Shown: piece after piece, positions 17,601 through 28,495 of the stretch
Position numbering within the stretch: the stretch's first letter is position 1
How the letters are laid out: each line of letters starts with the position of its first letter
From: Candidatus Neomicrothrix sp. UBA7884
Lineage (GTDB): Bacteria > Actinomycetota > Acidimicrobiia > Acidimicrobiales > MedAcidi-G1
DNA length: 64,000 bases
Direction of reading: 5' to 3'
Assembly (NCBI GenBank): GCA_002501135.1
Contig: DLRQ01000090.1
Span: 52,084 to 116,083, forward strand
Notes under the pieces: generated by a model
Seen by the model: the letters and a program-made list of their open reading frames with translations, nothing else
The model's database searches: none
Told to the model about the DNA's origin: nothing
Position numbers and translations under genes: made by a program

Positions 17601-19249
17601 ATGAGTTCCTCGCGCATCGCATCGAGTGGCGGGTTGGTTACCTGTGCGAACAACTGTTGGAAGTAGTCGTAGACGAGCCTTGCGCGTCCGGACAGGACGG
17701 CTACCGGCGTGTCCGAGCCCATGGAACCGATTGCCTCCTTGGCGTCTCTGGCCATCGGAGCGACGAGCAGCTTCAGCTCCTCAAGCGTGTATCCGAAGAC
17801 CTGCTGCCGACGGACTTCCCGGGCATCAGGCTTCGACGTCTCGCTACCGGCAGGGAGGTCGTCCAGATGAACCAGGTTGTTGTCAAGCCATTGTCTGTAC
17901 GGCCTGGCGGATGCCAGGTTCGCCTTGATCTCATCGTCCCGGATGATCCTTCCCTGGAGCGTGTCGATGAGAAACATTCGGCCTGGCTGGAGGCGGCCTT
18001 TTTCGATGATTTGCGAGGATGGGATGTCGACCACGCCGACCTCGCTCGCCATCACCACCAGATCGTCGTCGGTCACCCAGTAGCGGCTCGGTCGAAGGCC
18101 GTTGCGGTCAAGGACAGCTCCGATTACCGAGCCATCGGTGAATGCAATCGAGGCCGGGCCGTCCCATGGTTCCATCAGGGAGGAGTGATACTCATAGAAG
18201 GCCAGCCGGTCAGGATCCATTTCTCGGTGGTTCTCCCAGGGTTCCGGGATCATCATCATGACGGCCTCTGGCAACGGGTAGCCGCCCAGGTAGAGGAGTT
18301 CGAGGGCTTCGTCGAAACCAGCGGTGTCACTGGCGCCCGGGGTGCAGATCGGGAAGATCCGGTCCAGGTCACCGGGAAGCAGATCGGTCTCCAGGAGTGC
18401 CTCGCGTGCACGCATCCAGTTCCGGTTCCCCTGGACAGTGTTGATCTCGCCGTTATGGGCGACCAGACGGTAGGGGTGCGCTAGCGGCCAGGAGGGAAAC
18501 GTGTTCGTGGAGAACCGGGAGTGAACGAGCGCCATAGCGCTCTTCATGCGCGGGTCGGTCAGGTCCGGGAAGAATGCGGCGAGCTGATCTGTGGTGAGCA
18601 TTCCCTTGTAGACAATGGTCCGTGACGAGAGGGAGGCAAAGTAGACACCGTCATGTCCGCCACCTGCGGCTCCCATCCCAACTGCAGCGGCGTCTCTCCT
18701 GTAGAGGCTGATCTCGTGTTCAGACCGCTTTCGGAGCATGTAGGCACGCCGGTCAAGGTCAAGGCCGGCCAGCCTCTCACCACCGGCCTCACAGCAGGCG
18801 ATGAACACCTGCCGGAAGGTCGGTTCAGCGGCCCTGGCTACTGATCCGATCAGGGAGTTGTCAACCGGCAGGTCGCGCCAGCCGAGGATCTCGAGACCCT
18901 CTTCCTCGGCCAGCGAGGCGATGGTCGCCTCAACCGACGCTGCATCACGGGGATCGCGTGGGAGAAAGGCGATTCCGGTCGCGTACTCGCCGGCAGCCGG
19001 CAACTTGAAGTCGACTACGTCGCGGTACAGGGCATCAGGAACCTGAAGGAGAATGCCGGCCCCGTCACCGGTGTTCATCTCGGCGCCCAGTGCTCCTCGG
19101 TGAGCCATGTTGCACAGGGCACCGATTCCAAGGGCCACGATCTCATGGCTTGCCTCACCGCGCAGGTGGCACACGAAGTTGACGCCGCATGCGTCGTGTT
19201 CGAAGCGGGGATCGTAGAGACCCCTGCCCTGTGGCCTATCTGTTGTCAT
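14633..19249 (-). CDS. gltB: Glutamate synthase large subunit
   Basis: The 1538-residue protein has the whole GOGAT architecture. Cys21 (DACGVNF) becomes the N-terminal nucleophile of the glutaminase domain after removal of a 20-residue propeptide. The central and FMN-binding synthase domains follow, with the 3Fe-4S cysteines in [15 protein letters not shown]. The C-terminal GXGXG beta-helix comes last. It performs ammonia assimilation with GltD. The 240 bp upstream contain a possible promoter and a strong dyad. It is the largest gene of the window and appears intact. Confidence 0.96.
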   Translation of the reverse strand: MTTDRPQGRGLYDPRFEHDACGVNFVCHLRGEASHEIVALGIGALCNMAHRGALGAEMNTGDGAGILLQVPDALYRDVVDFKLPAAGEYATGIAFLPRDPRDAASVEATIASLAEEEGLEILGWRDLPVDNSLIGSVARAAEPTFRQVFIACCEAGGERLAGLDLDRRAYMLRKRSEHEISLYRRDAAAVGMGAAGGGHDGVYFASLSSRTIVYKGMLTTDQLAAFFPDLTDPRMKSAMALVHSRFSTNTFPSWPLAHPYRLVAHNGEINTVQGNRNWMRAREALLETDLLPGDLDRIFPICTPGASDTAGFDEALELLYLGGYPLPEAVMMMIPEPWENHREMDPDRLAFYEYHSSLMEPWDGPASIAFTDGSVIGAVLDRNGLRPSRYWVTDDDLVVMASEVGVVDIPSSQIIEKGRLQPGRMFLIDTLQGRIIRDDEIKANLASARPYRQWLDNNLVHLDDLPAGSETSKPDAREVRRQQVFGYTLEELKLLVAPMARDAKEAIGSMGSDTPVAVLSGRARLVYDYFQQLFAQVTNPPLDAMREELITSVAGNIGAEANLLRPTAESCQQIRLPHPVLTEAELASIVRLDGEAEPSNFKTTVLDACYPVEDGGAGLTRALERLAAEASAAISSGSNVIVISDRGTDVDMAPVPSLLATGAVHHHLIAEKSRTLVGLVVESGDAREVHHVALLLGFGAGGVCPYVAFESIDLMLTTGAHGMPATLTPEAARQNFIRACDKGILKVMSKMGISTVASYTGAQIFEAIGLGEVVVDRCFRGVVSRLGGVGFDVLADEVAQRHSAAYPERPEEKAHRTLEVGGEYQWRREGEHHLFNPETVFRLQHATRTGRYEIFREYTRMVDDQARNLSTLRGLFRFRDDLRPAVDIDEVEPVSEIVRRFATGAMSYGSISAEAHETLAIAMNRLGGKSNTGEGGEDPSRYLPERNGDLRRSAIKQVASGRFGVTSEYLVNSDDLQIKMAQGAKPGEGGQLPGHKVYPWIARTRHSTPGVALISPPPHHDIYSIEDLAQLVHDLKNSNPSSRVHVKLVAEVGVGTVAAGVSKAHADVVLISGHDGGTGASPLTSIKHAGAPWELGLAETQQTLLMNDLRDRIVVQVDGQLKTGRDVVVAALLGADEFGFATAPLVVSGCVMMRVCHLDTCPVGVATQNPELRKKFSGKPEFVVTFFEFLAEEVREILASLGFRSIQEAIGQVEVLDTVDAIDHWKASHLDLKPILHMPDLPETADRCNTGGQDHGLDEALDNDLIRMAAGSLKSGSPTTITCPVRNVNRAVGTMLGYELTRRYGGSGLPDDTIRINLEGSAGNSLGAFVPRGITLRLSGDANDYVGKGLSGGRIIISPPVDSPFLAEDQVIAGNVILYGATSGEAFIRGRVGERFCVRNSGALAVVEGVGDHGCEYMTGGRVVVLGGIGRNFAAGMSGGVAFVYDPTGMARARVNPEMVILEDPDDEDRSWLQAVLERHHLETNSGLADELLGDWSTTGNSFFRVMPVEFKRVLEAAAAARAAGGDEVEAIMSSTRG

Positions 19250-19392
19250 CGGTTCCTACCTGTACGCGGTTTTGTTCAAACAGCGGCTCTCCGGATCTGG
19301 GCGTCGTCGACCAGAGTCACAGTTGCCGGGGGCAACCTCGGATGCGGCCACGACAGTGGGGCGCCCCGCCGGCTGGGCCGGCTTCTGGGGCG

Positions 19393-19418
19393 GAGAGGTG
19401 CAAACCTGCACCCATCTC
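19393..19418 (-). promoter_or_regulatory. Stem-loop/operator-like dyad in the gltB leader
   Basis: GGTGCA-AACC-TGCACC (19397-19412) is a perfect 6-bp inverted repeat, and GAGA/TCTC outside it (19393-19396 with 19415-19418) extends pairing after a 2-nt bulge. A TATATT hexamer (19440-19435 on the minus strand) could be a -10, which would place the dyad just after the transcription start. The -35 is not convincing. It may be a repressor site or leader hairpin controlling gltBD. Confidence 0.4.
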
Positions 19419-19488
19419 CCGAATCTGAGCAACCAATATAGGCCGTATAGCGACTACAGCCCATCTCTGGTGCTGAACCCCGGACGGT

Positions 19489-21018
19489 TCAGCGGGAGCG
19501 GACCCGATCGTGCAGTGTCCTGTACGGAGCCACCAGCATCAACAGCATTGGGAAGAGCTCCAGACGCCCGACGAGCATCAGAAAGGCCAGCACCAGACGG
19601 GCCGGCGTTGAGAACCCGTCGACGAAAGACGCAGTTGGTCCGGCCTTGTTCAGGGCGGGACCCATGTTGCCGAGAGATCCAATGACCCCGCCCATGGCGG
19701 TCACCAGATCGGTTCCGAGAGCGGCCACCACGAGTGTCCCGGACACCACGAGCATCCCGTATACGACCATGAAGCCCGCAATCCGTTCAACCATGGGCTC
19801 AGCCATGACTCCGGTTCCGTGTCGGACAGGTAGAACGGCCCGTGGGTGGCGAATAGTGCGGAGGGTTCTGCGGGCGTGGGAAATACCAACTATGAGCCGC
19901 ATGACCTTCACCCCACCTGAGGTCGAACCGGTGCAGCCTCCTGTCATCAACAGGATCAGCAGAATGAGTTGGGGGCCAGCAGCCCATCTCACGAAATCTC
20001 CGTCGCTGCCGGGGCCTGTGGCATTACCAAAGCCACCGCTGGTGCCCAGCGTGACCACGTTGAAGGCAGCCGAGCGAAGGGCCCGCGTGACACCCATTCC
20101 GTCGTCCACCAACAGGATGGTTACAACCAGGGTGGCTCCGGTGAGGAGCCCGATGTAGCCACGGAACTCCGGGTTGTGGTGGTGGACCGGGCGCCTGGCG
20201 GCAAGGGATCTTGAGTGAAGTGTGAAACTGGCTCCACCGAGTATCAGGCCGATCATGATGACCATCTCGACAGCGACACTGTCCCAGTAGCCGATCGAGG
20301 CGTCTCTCGTGGAGAAGCCGCCGGTTGATGCGGTGGTGAATGCATGTGCAACGGCGTCGAAGGGCGACATGCCGACTGCTAGCAGAGCGACTGCGATCAG
20401 ACCGGTCAGGCCCGCATAGAGATACCAGAATCGTCTGGCTGTCTGGGCCATGCGGGGGGCGAGGCGGTCGCCACCCTCGCCCGGTGCCTCGGCCCCGATA
20501 AGACCGAGACCGCTGGCGCGGAGAGCGGGTAGCACGGTCACAACCAGCACGACGATTCCCATTCCGCCGATCCACTGGGTGAACTGGCGGTACATCAAGA
20601 TGCCAGGCCCCTGGTCTGCAATCAGGTTGTGGGACCCGAATACCGTCGAGCCGGTGCAGGAGAAGCCGGAGATCGCTTCGAAGAATGCATCGGCGAGGAC
20701 AACCGGAAAACCGATTCCGGATCGATTGAACGTGCCTGCGAAGAGGTACGGAAGGGCGCCGAACACCGACACGACGATCCACGTTCCCGCTACTGCCGAA
20801 AAGACCGCTGCCCTGTCAATCTGGCCGGGTCGGGTCCAGAGCCACAGCGCTGCACCGGGCAGGAGTGTCACCAGAGCCGCCAACATCATTGCCGTCCCCT
20901 CCTGTCCAGCGATGGATTCGATCACCGCCGTTCCGAACATGCCGGCGGAGACAAAGAGGAGGGCGATCCCGGTTACCTGTCCGGTCGTGGTCTCCCACCT
21001 GGTTGTCGGCCGCTTCAC
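19489..21018 (-). CDS. trkH: TrkH-type potassium channel/transporter subunit, copy 1
   Basis: The 509-residue membrane protein is made of repeated M1-P-M2 units. Filter-region segments include SGFSCTGSTVFG, ASTGGFSTRDAS, GTSGGFGNATG and GGCTGSTSGGVKVMR, the last being the conserved TrkH C-terminal motif. It forms the K+-conducting subunit, gated by cytosolic TrkA. Its start overlaps the stop of the other trkH by 4 bp (ATGA). It is the last gene of the trkA-trkH-trkH run. Confidence 0.9.
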   Translation of the reverse strand: MKRPTTRWETTTGQVTGIALLFVSAGMFGTAVIESIAGQEGTAMMLAALVTLLPGAALWLWTRPGQIDRAAVFSAVAGTWIVVSVFGALPYLFAGTFNRSGIGFPVVLADAFFEAISGFSCTGSTVFGSHNLIADQGPGILMYRQFTQWIGGMGIVVLVVTVLPALRASGLGLIGAEAPGEGGDRLAPRMAQTARRFWYLYAGLTGLIAVALLAVGMSPFDAVAHAFTTASTGGFSTRDASIGYWDSVAVEMVIMIGLILGGASFTLHSRSLAARRPVHHHNPEFRGYIGLLTGATLVVTILLVDDGMGVTRALRSAAFNVVTLGTSGGFGNATGPGSDGDFVRWAAGPQLILLILLMTGGCTGSTSGGVKVMRLIVGISHARRTLRTIRHPRAVLPVRHGTGVMAEPMVERIAGFMVVYGMLVVSGTLVVAALGTDLVTAMGGVIGSLGNMGPALNKAGPTASFVDGFSTPARLVLAFLMLVGRLELFPMLLMLVAPYRTLHDRVRSR

Positions 21019-22514
21019 AGGCTTCCACCATGCTTGCGTGCCTTATAGCGCCGCTTGACCCGGGCTTTGTCACGGAGGAGGTTCAGGAGTGCGGCAACTG
21101 CAACGACAGCCGGATAGATGGACAGCCGGCCGAACACCATTGCCGGGAGCAGGGCCAGCCGTACCGAGCGGGGCCAGTCGGTTGGATCAACGATCACTCC
21201 GTCGAGGCCGCGTACCGGACCCGCAGTTGCGGTGGCGTGTACGGCAGCCGAGATGGCACCGCTCAGGTCGAGGCCGAACACGGCGACCAGAAACGCTGTT
21301 AAGAAGGTCACCGCCACGAACAGAAACTGGAGGACGACTATCTGGCGCAGCGTTTCCTCGCCGGCGACTCGCCCGGCCAGGCGCACCTTCAGGACCGCCC
21401 TGGGGTGAAGTTGTCTTGCCATCTCACGAAGTGCCAACTTCATGAGCGCCCTGTGCTGACGTATCTGGAGGCCGCCACCGGCGGATCCGCTCATGGCTCC
21501 AATGGAAACCAGGAGAAGCAGGAGCACCGGTGCTGCTGTTGGCCATCTGGCAGGAACGTCCATTGGAAAACCCGTAGTTGAAACCGATGCTGCTACCACG
21601 AACAGCAGCCGACGGGTAGCGGCAAGATCGACTCCCGTCGAGGGGAGGAGCAAAAGAAGAACACCCGTGAGATGCAGACCCAGGTACATCGCCAGGCCCG
21701 TCTGACGGTGAAGCCCTCCCCTGCCTGCAACGAGGTACCAGAGCGTCACCATGCTCGATCCGGCGAGGAGCATTCCGACAATCGCCACCCATTGGACCGA
21801 CGGGTCTGCAAATTCGTTGGCACCGTTCGTGAAACCGCCCGTCGAAACGGTGGACATCGCAAGCAGGAGACCGTCGAGCGCTGACTTGCCCGCAAGCATG
21901 TAGCCGCCCCAGATGAGGCCCGTCCCGGGGACGTACAACCTAAGGATGTTGCGGGTCGCGGACATCTCGTCGGGCGCCAGCGGTCGGTAGCCGTCAGAGC
22001 TGGAGCGGTCGGCAAACTCCCTCCCGAACCCGAAGAAGGGCAGTATGACTATGCCAATCAGCAGCGCGGCGAAACCCCCCACCCACTGGCTGCCCGCACG
22101 CAGGAAGCGCAGTCCGTATCCGAGGTCCATCGGGTCGATGACGCTCATTGCAGTAGTGGTGAGGCCAGTGGTCGCCTCGAAGAGTGCGTCGTCGGGCCGC
22201 TGAGCCGCACCGGTCATGATGTACAAGCCGGCAACGAGAAGAATCCCCAATGCCATTGTCAGGGTTGTCGCCGCAATGATGTCGACAGGCTTGGCCTTGT
22301 CCGGTCCGGTTACTCGGCCAAACAGCAGGGCCCCCAGCAGGCCCATTCCGCTCCCGGTGATCAGGAGGGGCGGCGAGTCGGCTCCATGACCGAGCAGGTC
22401 GATGAGGCCTGAGCAAACTGCCAGGCCGCCAACCATGAGCAGGGCAGCAGATACGGCCCATGCTGTGGCAGTTGTCCATGACGCCCACGGGCGACTGTTG
22501 GCACCGGCAGCCAC
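21015..22514 (-). CDS. trkH: TrkH-type potassium channel/transporter subunit, copy 2
   Basis: The GTG at 22514 is the likely start (499 residues), 23 bp after trkA; longer frames run back into trkA in another phase. Multiple transmembrane segments carry filter-like segments: ATTGLTTTAMS, VSTGGFTNGANEF and SGSAGGGLQIRQ. The last replaces the usual TSGG-type motif seen in copy 1 with SAGGG, and the two copies are clearly divergent. It may form mixed or alternative channels with copy 1 under the single TrkA. Confidence 0.87.
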   Translation of the reverse strand: MAAGANSRPWASWTTATAWAVSAALLMVGGLAVCSGLIDLLGHGADSPPLLITGSGMGLLGALLFGRVTGPDKAKPVDIIAATTLTMALGILLVAGLYIMTGAAQRPDDALFEATTGLTTTAMSVIDPMDLGYGLRFLRAGSQWVGGFAALLIGIVILPFFGFGREFADRSSSDGYRPLAPDEMSATRNILRLYVPGTGLIWGGYMLAGKSALDGLLLAMSTVSTGGFTNGANEFADPSVQWVAIVGMLLAGSSMVTLWYLVAGRGGLHRQTGLAMYLGLHLTGVLLLLLPSTGVDLAATRRLLFVVAASVSTTGFPMDVPARWPTAAPVLLLLLVSIGAMSGSAGGGLQIRQHRALMKLALREMARQLHPRAVLKVRLAGRVAGEETLRQIVVLQFLFVAVTFLTAFLVAVFGLDLSGAISAAVHATATAGPVRGLDGVIVDPTDWPRSVRLALLPAMVFGRLSIYPAVVAVAALLNLLRDKARVKRRYKARKHGGSL

Positions 22515-22537
22515 AGGGTCGAGGTGCCCCGAAAGGG

Positions 22538-23941
22538 TCAGGCGAACAGGGCGGTGACCCTGTCGACAGACTCCGGTTTGGCGAGGACCACAACATGGTC
22601 CCGGGCACGCAGGGTGCTTCGTCCGCGGGCAATCTGAGCTTTGCCGTCTCTGACGATGGCTCCGATCAGGGAGTCGTGTGGCATATGGAGTTCTGCCACC
22701 GTGCTCCCGGCACATGGGCACGAGTCCGAGACGGAAAACTCAAGAATCTCGACGTCACCCTGGAGATATGTGGCAACGGCCGCAACCGTTCCGACATCGC
22801 CGCGCACGAACCTGAGAACGCTGTTTGCCGTAGCGGTCCGGGGGCTGAGGGTGGCTCCGACCTGGTGTCTCTCCAGGAGGTCCAGGAGCTTGAGCCTGTG
22901 CACAACGGCGATGGTCTTCAAGGTTCCATCGGTTCCGTTTCGAATGGCTCCGGCTGCCTGCGCGTAGAGGCAGGCCAGCACGTTGGAGTCGTCCTCGCCT
23001 GTTAGCGCGATCACGACATCCTGTCCGCCTACGTCGGCTTCTTCGAGCATGTCGGCATCGACGATGTCGCCCCTGAACACGAGGGTGCGTGGCAGTTCAG
23101 CAGCGAGCTCCTCGGCCCGTCGCTCATCAAGTTCGATTATGGCCACGTCGATTCCGCGGTCGATGAGTGCCTCTGAAAGCATCTGGGCGGTACGGCCTCC
23201 GCCAAGCAAGAGGGCTCGGGTCGGCATGTCGCGGGCAATGCCGAGACGGTGGGTGACGTCCTTGAGGGCCCGTCGTTTGCAGATGATCCGCAGCAGGTCC
23301 CCTTCGGCAAGGACCTCGTCGGCTCTGGGGATGAAGGTCGTCTTCTCGCTGGAATGGTCGAGGGCGTCGACGTGGCGGGTGATCGAGCCGACGATGAAGT
23401 CCCAGTCGGGTTCCAGGTCCCGGCCGAGGGCGCCGAGGGTGACACCGACCAGCGGAGCATGTGCGGGAAGCCTCACGCCGATTGCCACCACCTCGCCGCC
23501 TGCCATCCGGGCCACATCGAGGGCCCCCGGGTACTCCATCAGCCTCAGGACCTGCTCGGCGACCTCTTCATCGGGATCGATAACGAGATGGTCCGCCACC
23601 CCCTTGAAGAGTGCATTCACCTCGGGCCTTCTGAGGCGTCGGGACTCGATCCTGACGATCGTCTTTTTCACGCCGGCCTGTCGTGCGAGCAGGGCAGACA
23701 ACAGGTTGGCCTCGTCGTTGGCGGTTACAGCTACGAGCAGGTCCGCCTTGTCGAGGCCGGCCTGTTGCAGGCAGCCGGGGTCCGTACCGCTACCTCTGAC
23801 AGCCAGCACGTCGAGGTCCTTGTCGATCTCGCGGAAACGGTCGGGGTCAACCTCGATCAGGGCAATGTCGTGCTCCTGGCCGCTCAATCGCTCCGCGACA
23901 TAACTGCCGACCTCGCCGGCGCCCACAACGATGATGTACAC
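22538..23941 (-). CDS. trkA: TrkA, regulatory NAD(H)-binding subunit of Trk potassium uptake
   Basis: The 467-residue protein has two RCK repeats: an N-terminal Rossmann GAGEVGSYVAERL plus TrkA_C, then a second Rossmann domain starting LLLGGGRTAQML plus TrkA_C. This is the full-length form found in bacteria with TrkH. It senses nucleotides and gates the TrkH pores. The start is GTG at 23941, 3 bp after the stop of the cyclo-ligase gene. Two trkH genes lie directly downstream. Confidence 0.92.
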   Translation of the reverse strand: MYIIVVGAGEVGSYVAERLSGQEHDIALIEVDPDRFREIDKDLDVLAVRGSGTDPGCLQQAGLDKADLLVAVTANDEANLLSALLARQAGVKKTIVRIESRRLRRPEVNALFKGVADHLVIDPDEEVAEQVLRLMEYPGALDVARMAGGEVVAIGVRLPAHAPLVGVTLGALGRDLEPDWDFIVGSITRHVDALDHSSEKTTFIPRADEVLAEGDLLRIICKRRALKDVTHRLGIARDMPTRALLLGGGRTAQMLSEALIDRGIDVAIIELDERRAEELAAELPRTLVFRGDIVDADMLEEADVGGQDVVIALTGEDDSNVLACLYAQAAGAIRNGTDGTLKTIAVVHRLKLLDLLERHQVGATLSPRTATANSVLRFVRGDVGTVAAVATYLQGDVEILEFSVSDSCPCAGSTVAELHMPHDSLIGAIVRDGKAQIARGRSTLRARDHVVVLAKPESVDRVTALFA

Positions 23942-23944
23942 CGG

Positions 23945-24517
23945 CTAATCCTCGCCTATCGGCGGCTCTGGACGGAGGATGCCCTTCTCCGTCACGAGAA
24001 TGTCGAGTGGCACGTCCCAGACACGGGCCTCGAGCAGCGGAACAACCTGGAAACTGTGCGCAATACCGATCAGTACAGGTGGCGTGGGCTGGCTGAGCCG
24101 AAATGCGAAGGTCCGGTCGTAGTAGCCCGCTCCGTGCCCCATCCGGTTGCCCCTGTGGTCAGCCGCCACCAGGGGAACCAGAACGACATCTAGACGTTCT
24201 GGAGGCACCCGCTCACCGCTGGCCGGCTGCCTGGTGCCGAAGGGCCCGGGCTGCAGCGCCCCGTCAGACATAACGAACTCAAGGTATCCGCCGGGTTGGA
24301 TCACGGGGAGTGCGACGTACGGGTCCCGTTCCAACAGGGCAGGCCAGGGGTTGATCTCACCGCGTATTCCAACGTAGGCAGCGACCTTGCCTGCAGCCTG
24401 AAACTCGTCAAGTTCCATGACGCGCGCCATGGTCTTTTCGCTCGCCCGCTGAACATGATCGTCGGTGAGAGCGGCCCTCTGCCTGATCATCTCGTCCCGT
24501 ACAGGATCGGACTTCAT
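23945..24517 (-). CDS. 5-formyltetrahydrofolate cyclo-ligase family protein
   Basis: The start at ATG 24517 gives 190 residues (MKSDPVRDEM); an upstream extension is rejected. YVGIRGEINPWPAL, the LVPLVAADHRGNRMGHGAGYYDR segment (split here as LVPLVAADHRGNRMG and HGAGYYDR) and the C-terminal VWDVPLDILVTEKG fit the family. The GxGxGYYDR-type ATP loop is intact as GHGAGYYDR. The enzyme converts 5-formyl-THF to methenyl-THF using ATP. It lies 3 bp before trkA in an unexpected operon with potassium uptake, divergent from hppA. Confidence 0.88.
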   Translation of the reverse strand: MKSDPVRDEMIRQRAALTDDHVQRASEKTMARVMELDEFQAAGKVAAYVGIRGEINPWPALLERDPYVALPVIQPGGYLEFVMSDGALQPGPFGTRQPASGERVPPERLDVVLVPLVAADHRGNRMGHGAGYYDRTFAFRLSQPTPPVLIGIAHSFQVVPLLEARVWDVPLDILVTEKGILRPEPPIGED

Positions 24518-24719
24518 GGAATGATGTTTGCCCAGCGAGCGTCCCGATTCCAGTACCGGGTGACAAATGTCGCCGGACTGGTGTTTGAAGCACCCCCGTG
24601 CGGTCACTAGCGTCACGGCGGTTCTTGTTCTGGGGGCCTTACAAGTGCCCGCCGGAGTCCAGGAACCCGTCGACCGGCGCCGTTGCCGGATTCATACGAC
24701 AGACGTATCCCGATACCTC

Positions 24720-24724
24720 AGGAG
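24720..24724 (+). promoter_or_regulatory. Shine-Dalgarno that fixes a TTG start for hppA
   Basis: AGGAG lies 8 nt upstream of TTG 24733. The longer in-frame possibilities upstream lack a ribosome site and would add 45 non-membrane residues. Confidence 0.75.
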
Positions 24725-24732
24725 ATCGACCC

Positions 24733-26829
<2,097 letters not shown>

Positions 26830-26839
26830 GCCCAGGTCG

Positions 26840-27679
26840 ATGGACCGCCCAGCTGCGCGCAGCTACCGGGGCCCGGTCAGGGGCGTTGTACTGGACTGGA
26901 GCGGAACGACGGTCGACGCGTACGTGATCGCACCGGCGATCGTGTTCGTCGAGGTGTTCCACAACCAGGGTGTTGAGATCTCGATGGAGGAAGCTCGTGG
27001 CCCCATGGGGCTTCGTAAGGATCTCCACATAGCGGCCCTCACGGAACTGCCGGCTGTTCGGGAACGGTGGTTCGCGGTACATGGCCGCCACCCCGACCAG
27101 GCTGACGTAGCGGCCATGTTCGAGGACTTCGTGCCGAGACAGGTCGAGTGCCTTCCACGGTATGCGAAGCTGCTGCCGGGTGTGGCCGAGATGGCAGAGC
27201 GCCTCAGAGGTGACCACGACATACGCATCGGCGTGACGACCGGGTTTACGAGGCCGATGGTCGAGGTCCTTCTCGAACACGCGGCTGAGCAGGGTTTCCG
27301 ACCTGACTGTGCCGTCGCCGGCGATGATGTCGAACATGGTGCCAGACCCAGACCGTTCATGGTCTACAGGAACATGGACCTGCTCGACGTGCACCCGGTC
27401 CAGGCGGTGGTGAAGGTCGATGACACCGGTTCAGGTGTGGGCGAGGGTGTCGAGGCGGGCTGCTGGGCCGTCGGGATCGCCCGGTACAGCAACTACCTCA
27501 ACATCAACTCAATGCAGGAGGCCGCTGAGATGTCTGCGGCTGAACTTGCAGAGAGGCTTGCGTTCACCCGCGAACAGTTGTGGAAGGCCGGTGCCCACTA
27601 TGTGATCGACGAACCGATGGAACTGACGGCGGTCATCGAGGAGATCAACACGCGGTTAGCTGTCGGCGACAGTCCCTGA
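26840..27679 (+). CDS. phnX: Phosphonoacetaldehyde hydrolase (phosphonatase)
   Basis: The 279-residue HAD-fold protein has nucleophile Asp19 in DWSGTTVD, with Ser21 where most HAD enzymes have the acid Asp, as expected for phosphonatase. K60 in MGLRKDLH matches the Schiff-base lysine. VTTGFTR and KVDDTGSGVGEGVEAGCW form the remaining HAD motifs. It splits phosphonoacetaldehyde to acetaldehyde and phosphate, the last step of 2-aminoethylphosphonate use. phnW, the aminotransferase that makes the substrate, is not in the window. It starts 10 bp after hppA and is convergent with the SDR gene. Confidence 0.9.
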   Translation: MDRPAARSYRGPVRGVVLDWSGTTVDAYVIAPAIVFVEVFHNQGVEISMEEARGPMGLRKDLHIAALTELPAVRERWFAVHGRHPDQADVAAMFEDFVPRQVECLPRYAKLLPGVAEMAERLRGDHDIRIGVTTGFTRPMVEVLLEHAAEQGFRPDCAVAGDDVEHGARPRPFMVYRNMDLLDVHPVQAVVKVDDTGSGVGEGVEAGCWAVGIARYSNYLNINSMQEAAEMSAAELAERLAFTREQLWKAGAHYVIDEPMELTAVIEEINTRLAVGDSP

Positions 27680-27681
27680 GA

Positions 27682-28461
27682 TCAACCCTCGGGGGTCACG
27701 TAGGCGGCGCTCAGGCCTCCGTCAACCATCAGATCAGTTCCCGTCACGTAGGAGGCCTCGTCTGACGCCAGCCAGAGCGCTGCCTGGGCCATCTCGGCGG
27801 CCTCACCGAAGCGTCCCATCGGCACGTGTACGAGGCGTCGTTCCTTCTTCTCATCGGTGTCAAGGAAGTTCATGAGAAGTTCGGTGCGGAGGGGACCAGG
27901 GCACAGCGAGTTGATCCTGATGTTCTGGCGGGCGTGGACGACAGCCAGCTCGCGGGTCAGGGCGAGGACTGCGCCCTTGGATGCCGTGTAGGCGATCTGC
28001 GGTGTGGCCGCCCCCATCACGGCCACGAAGGAGGCCGTGTTGATGATCGAGCCTCCACCTGATTCGAGCATTGCGGGAATCTCATACTTGCAGCCGAGGA
28101 ATACGCCCTTTGCATTGACCCCCATTGTCAGGTCCCAGACGCCCTCCTGCGTCTCGACGGCATCGCTGTCCTCTGAGTGCATGATTCCTGCGTTGTTGAA
28201 GGCGACGTGGAGAGCGCCAAACTCCTCAACCGTTGCTGCGACAACGCCTTCCATGTCGGACGCCACCGAGACGTCGGCTTTGAGCGCGATGGCACTTCCG
28301 CCGGCCCTCCTGATGTCGGCCGCTGTGACGGCGTTGTCGCTGTCTGAGAGGTCTACGCAGGCGACCCTGGCGCCATTGGCGGCAAACAGGAGTGCAGACT
28401 CGCGTCCAATACCAGACGCCGCACCTGTAACCAGCGCGATCTTCCCAGTAAGTCTGCTCAT
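27682..28461 (-). CDS. Short-chain dehydrogenase/reductase (SDR)
   Basis: The 259-residue classical SDR has the nucleotide loop TGAASGIG at residues 12-19, the NNAG segment near 90, and the catalytic YTASK pair near 157. A Pro/Gly pattern (CPGPLRTELL) follows the active site. Asp in VDLSD after strand 2 suggests NAD(H) preference. Substrate unknown. Its stop is 2 bp from that of phnX, convergent, and the M23 peptidase gene lies 34 bp upstream on the same strand. Confidence 0.85.
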   Translation of the reverse strand: MSRLTGKIALVTGAASGIGRESALLFAANGARVACVDLSDSDNAVTAADIRRAGGSAIALKADVSVASDMEGVVAATVEEFGALHVAFNNAGIMHSEDSDAVETQEGVWDLTMGVNAKGVFLGCKYEIPAMLESGGGSIINTASFVAVMGAATPQIAYTASKGAVLALTRELAVVHARQNIRINSLCPGPLRTELLMNFLDTDEKKERRLVHVPMGRFGEAAEMAQAALWLASDEASYVTGTDLMVDGGLSAAYVTPEG

Positions 28462-28495
28462 CTGCTTCTCCTGTGCTGAATTAATGGGGGCACGG

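Noticed and set aside
22515..22721. N-terminal extension of trkH copy 2
   Set aside because: The extension runs in another phase over the trkA 3' end and is not membrane-like.
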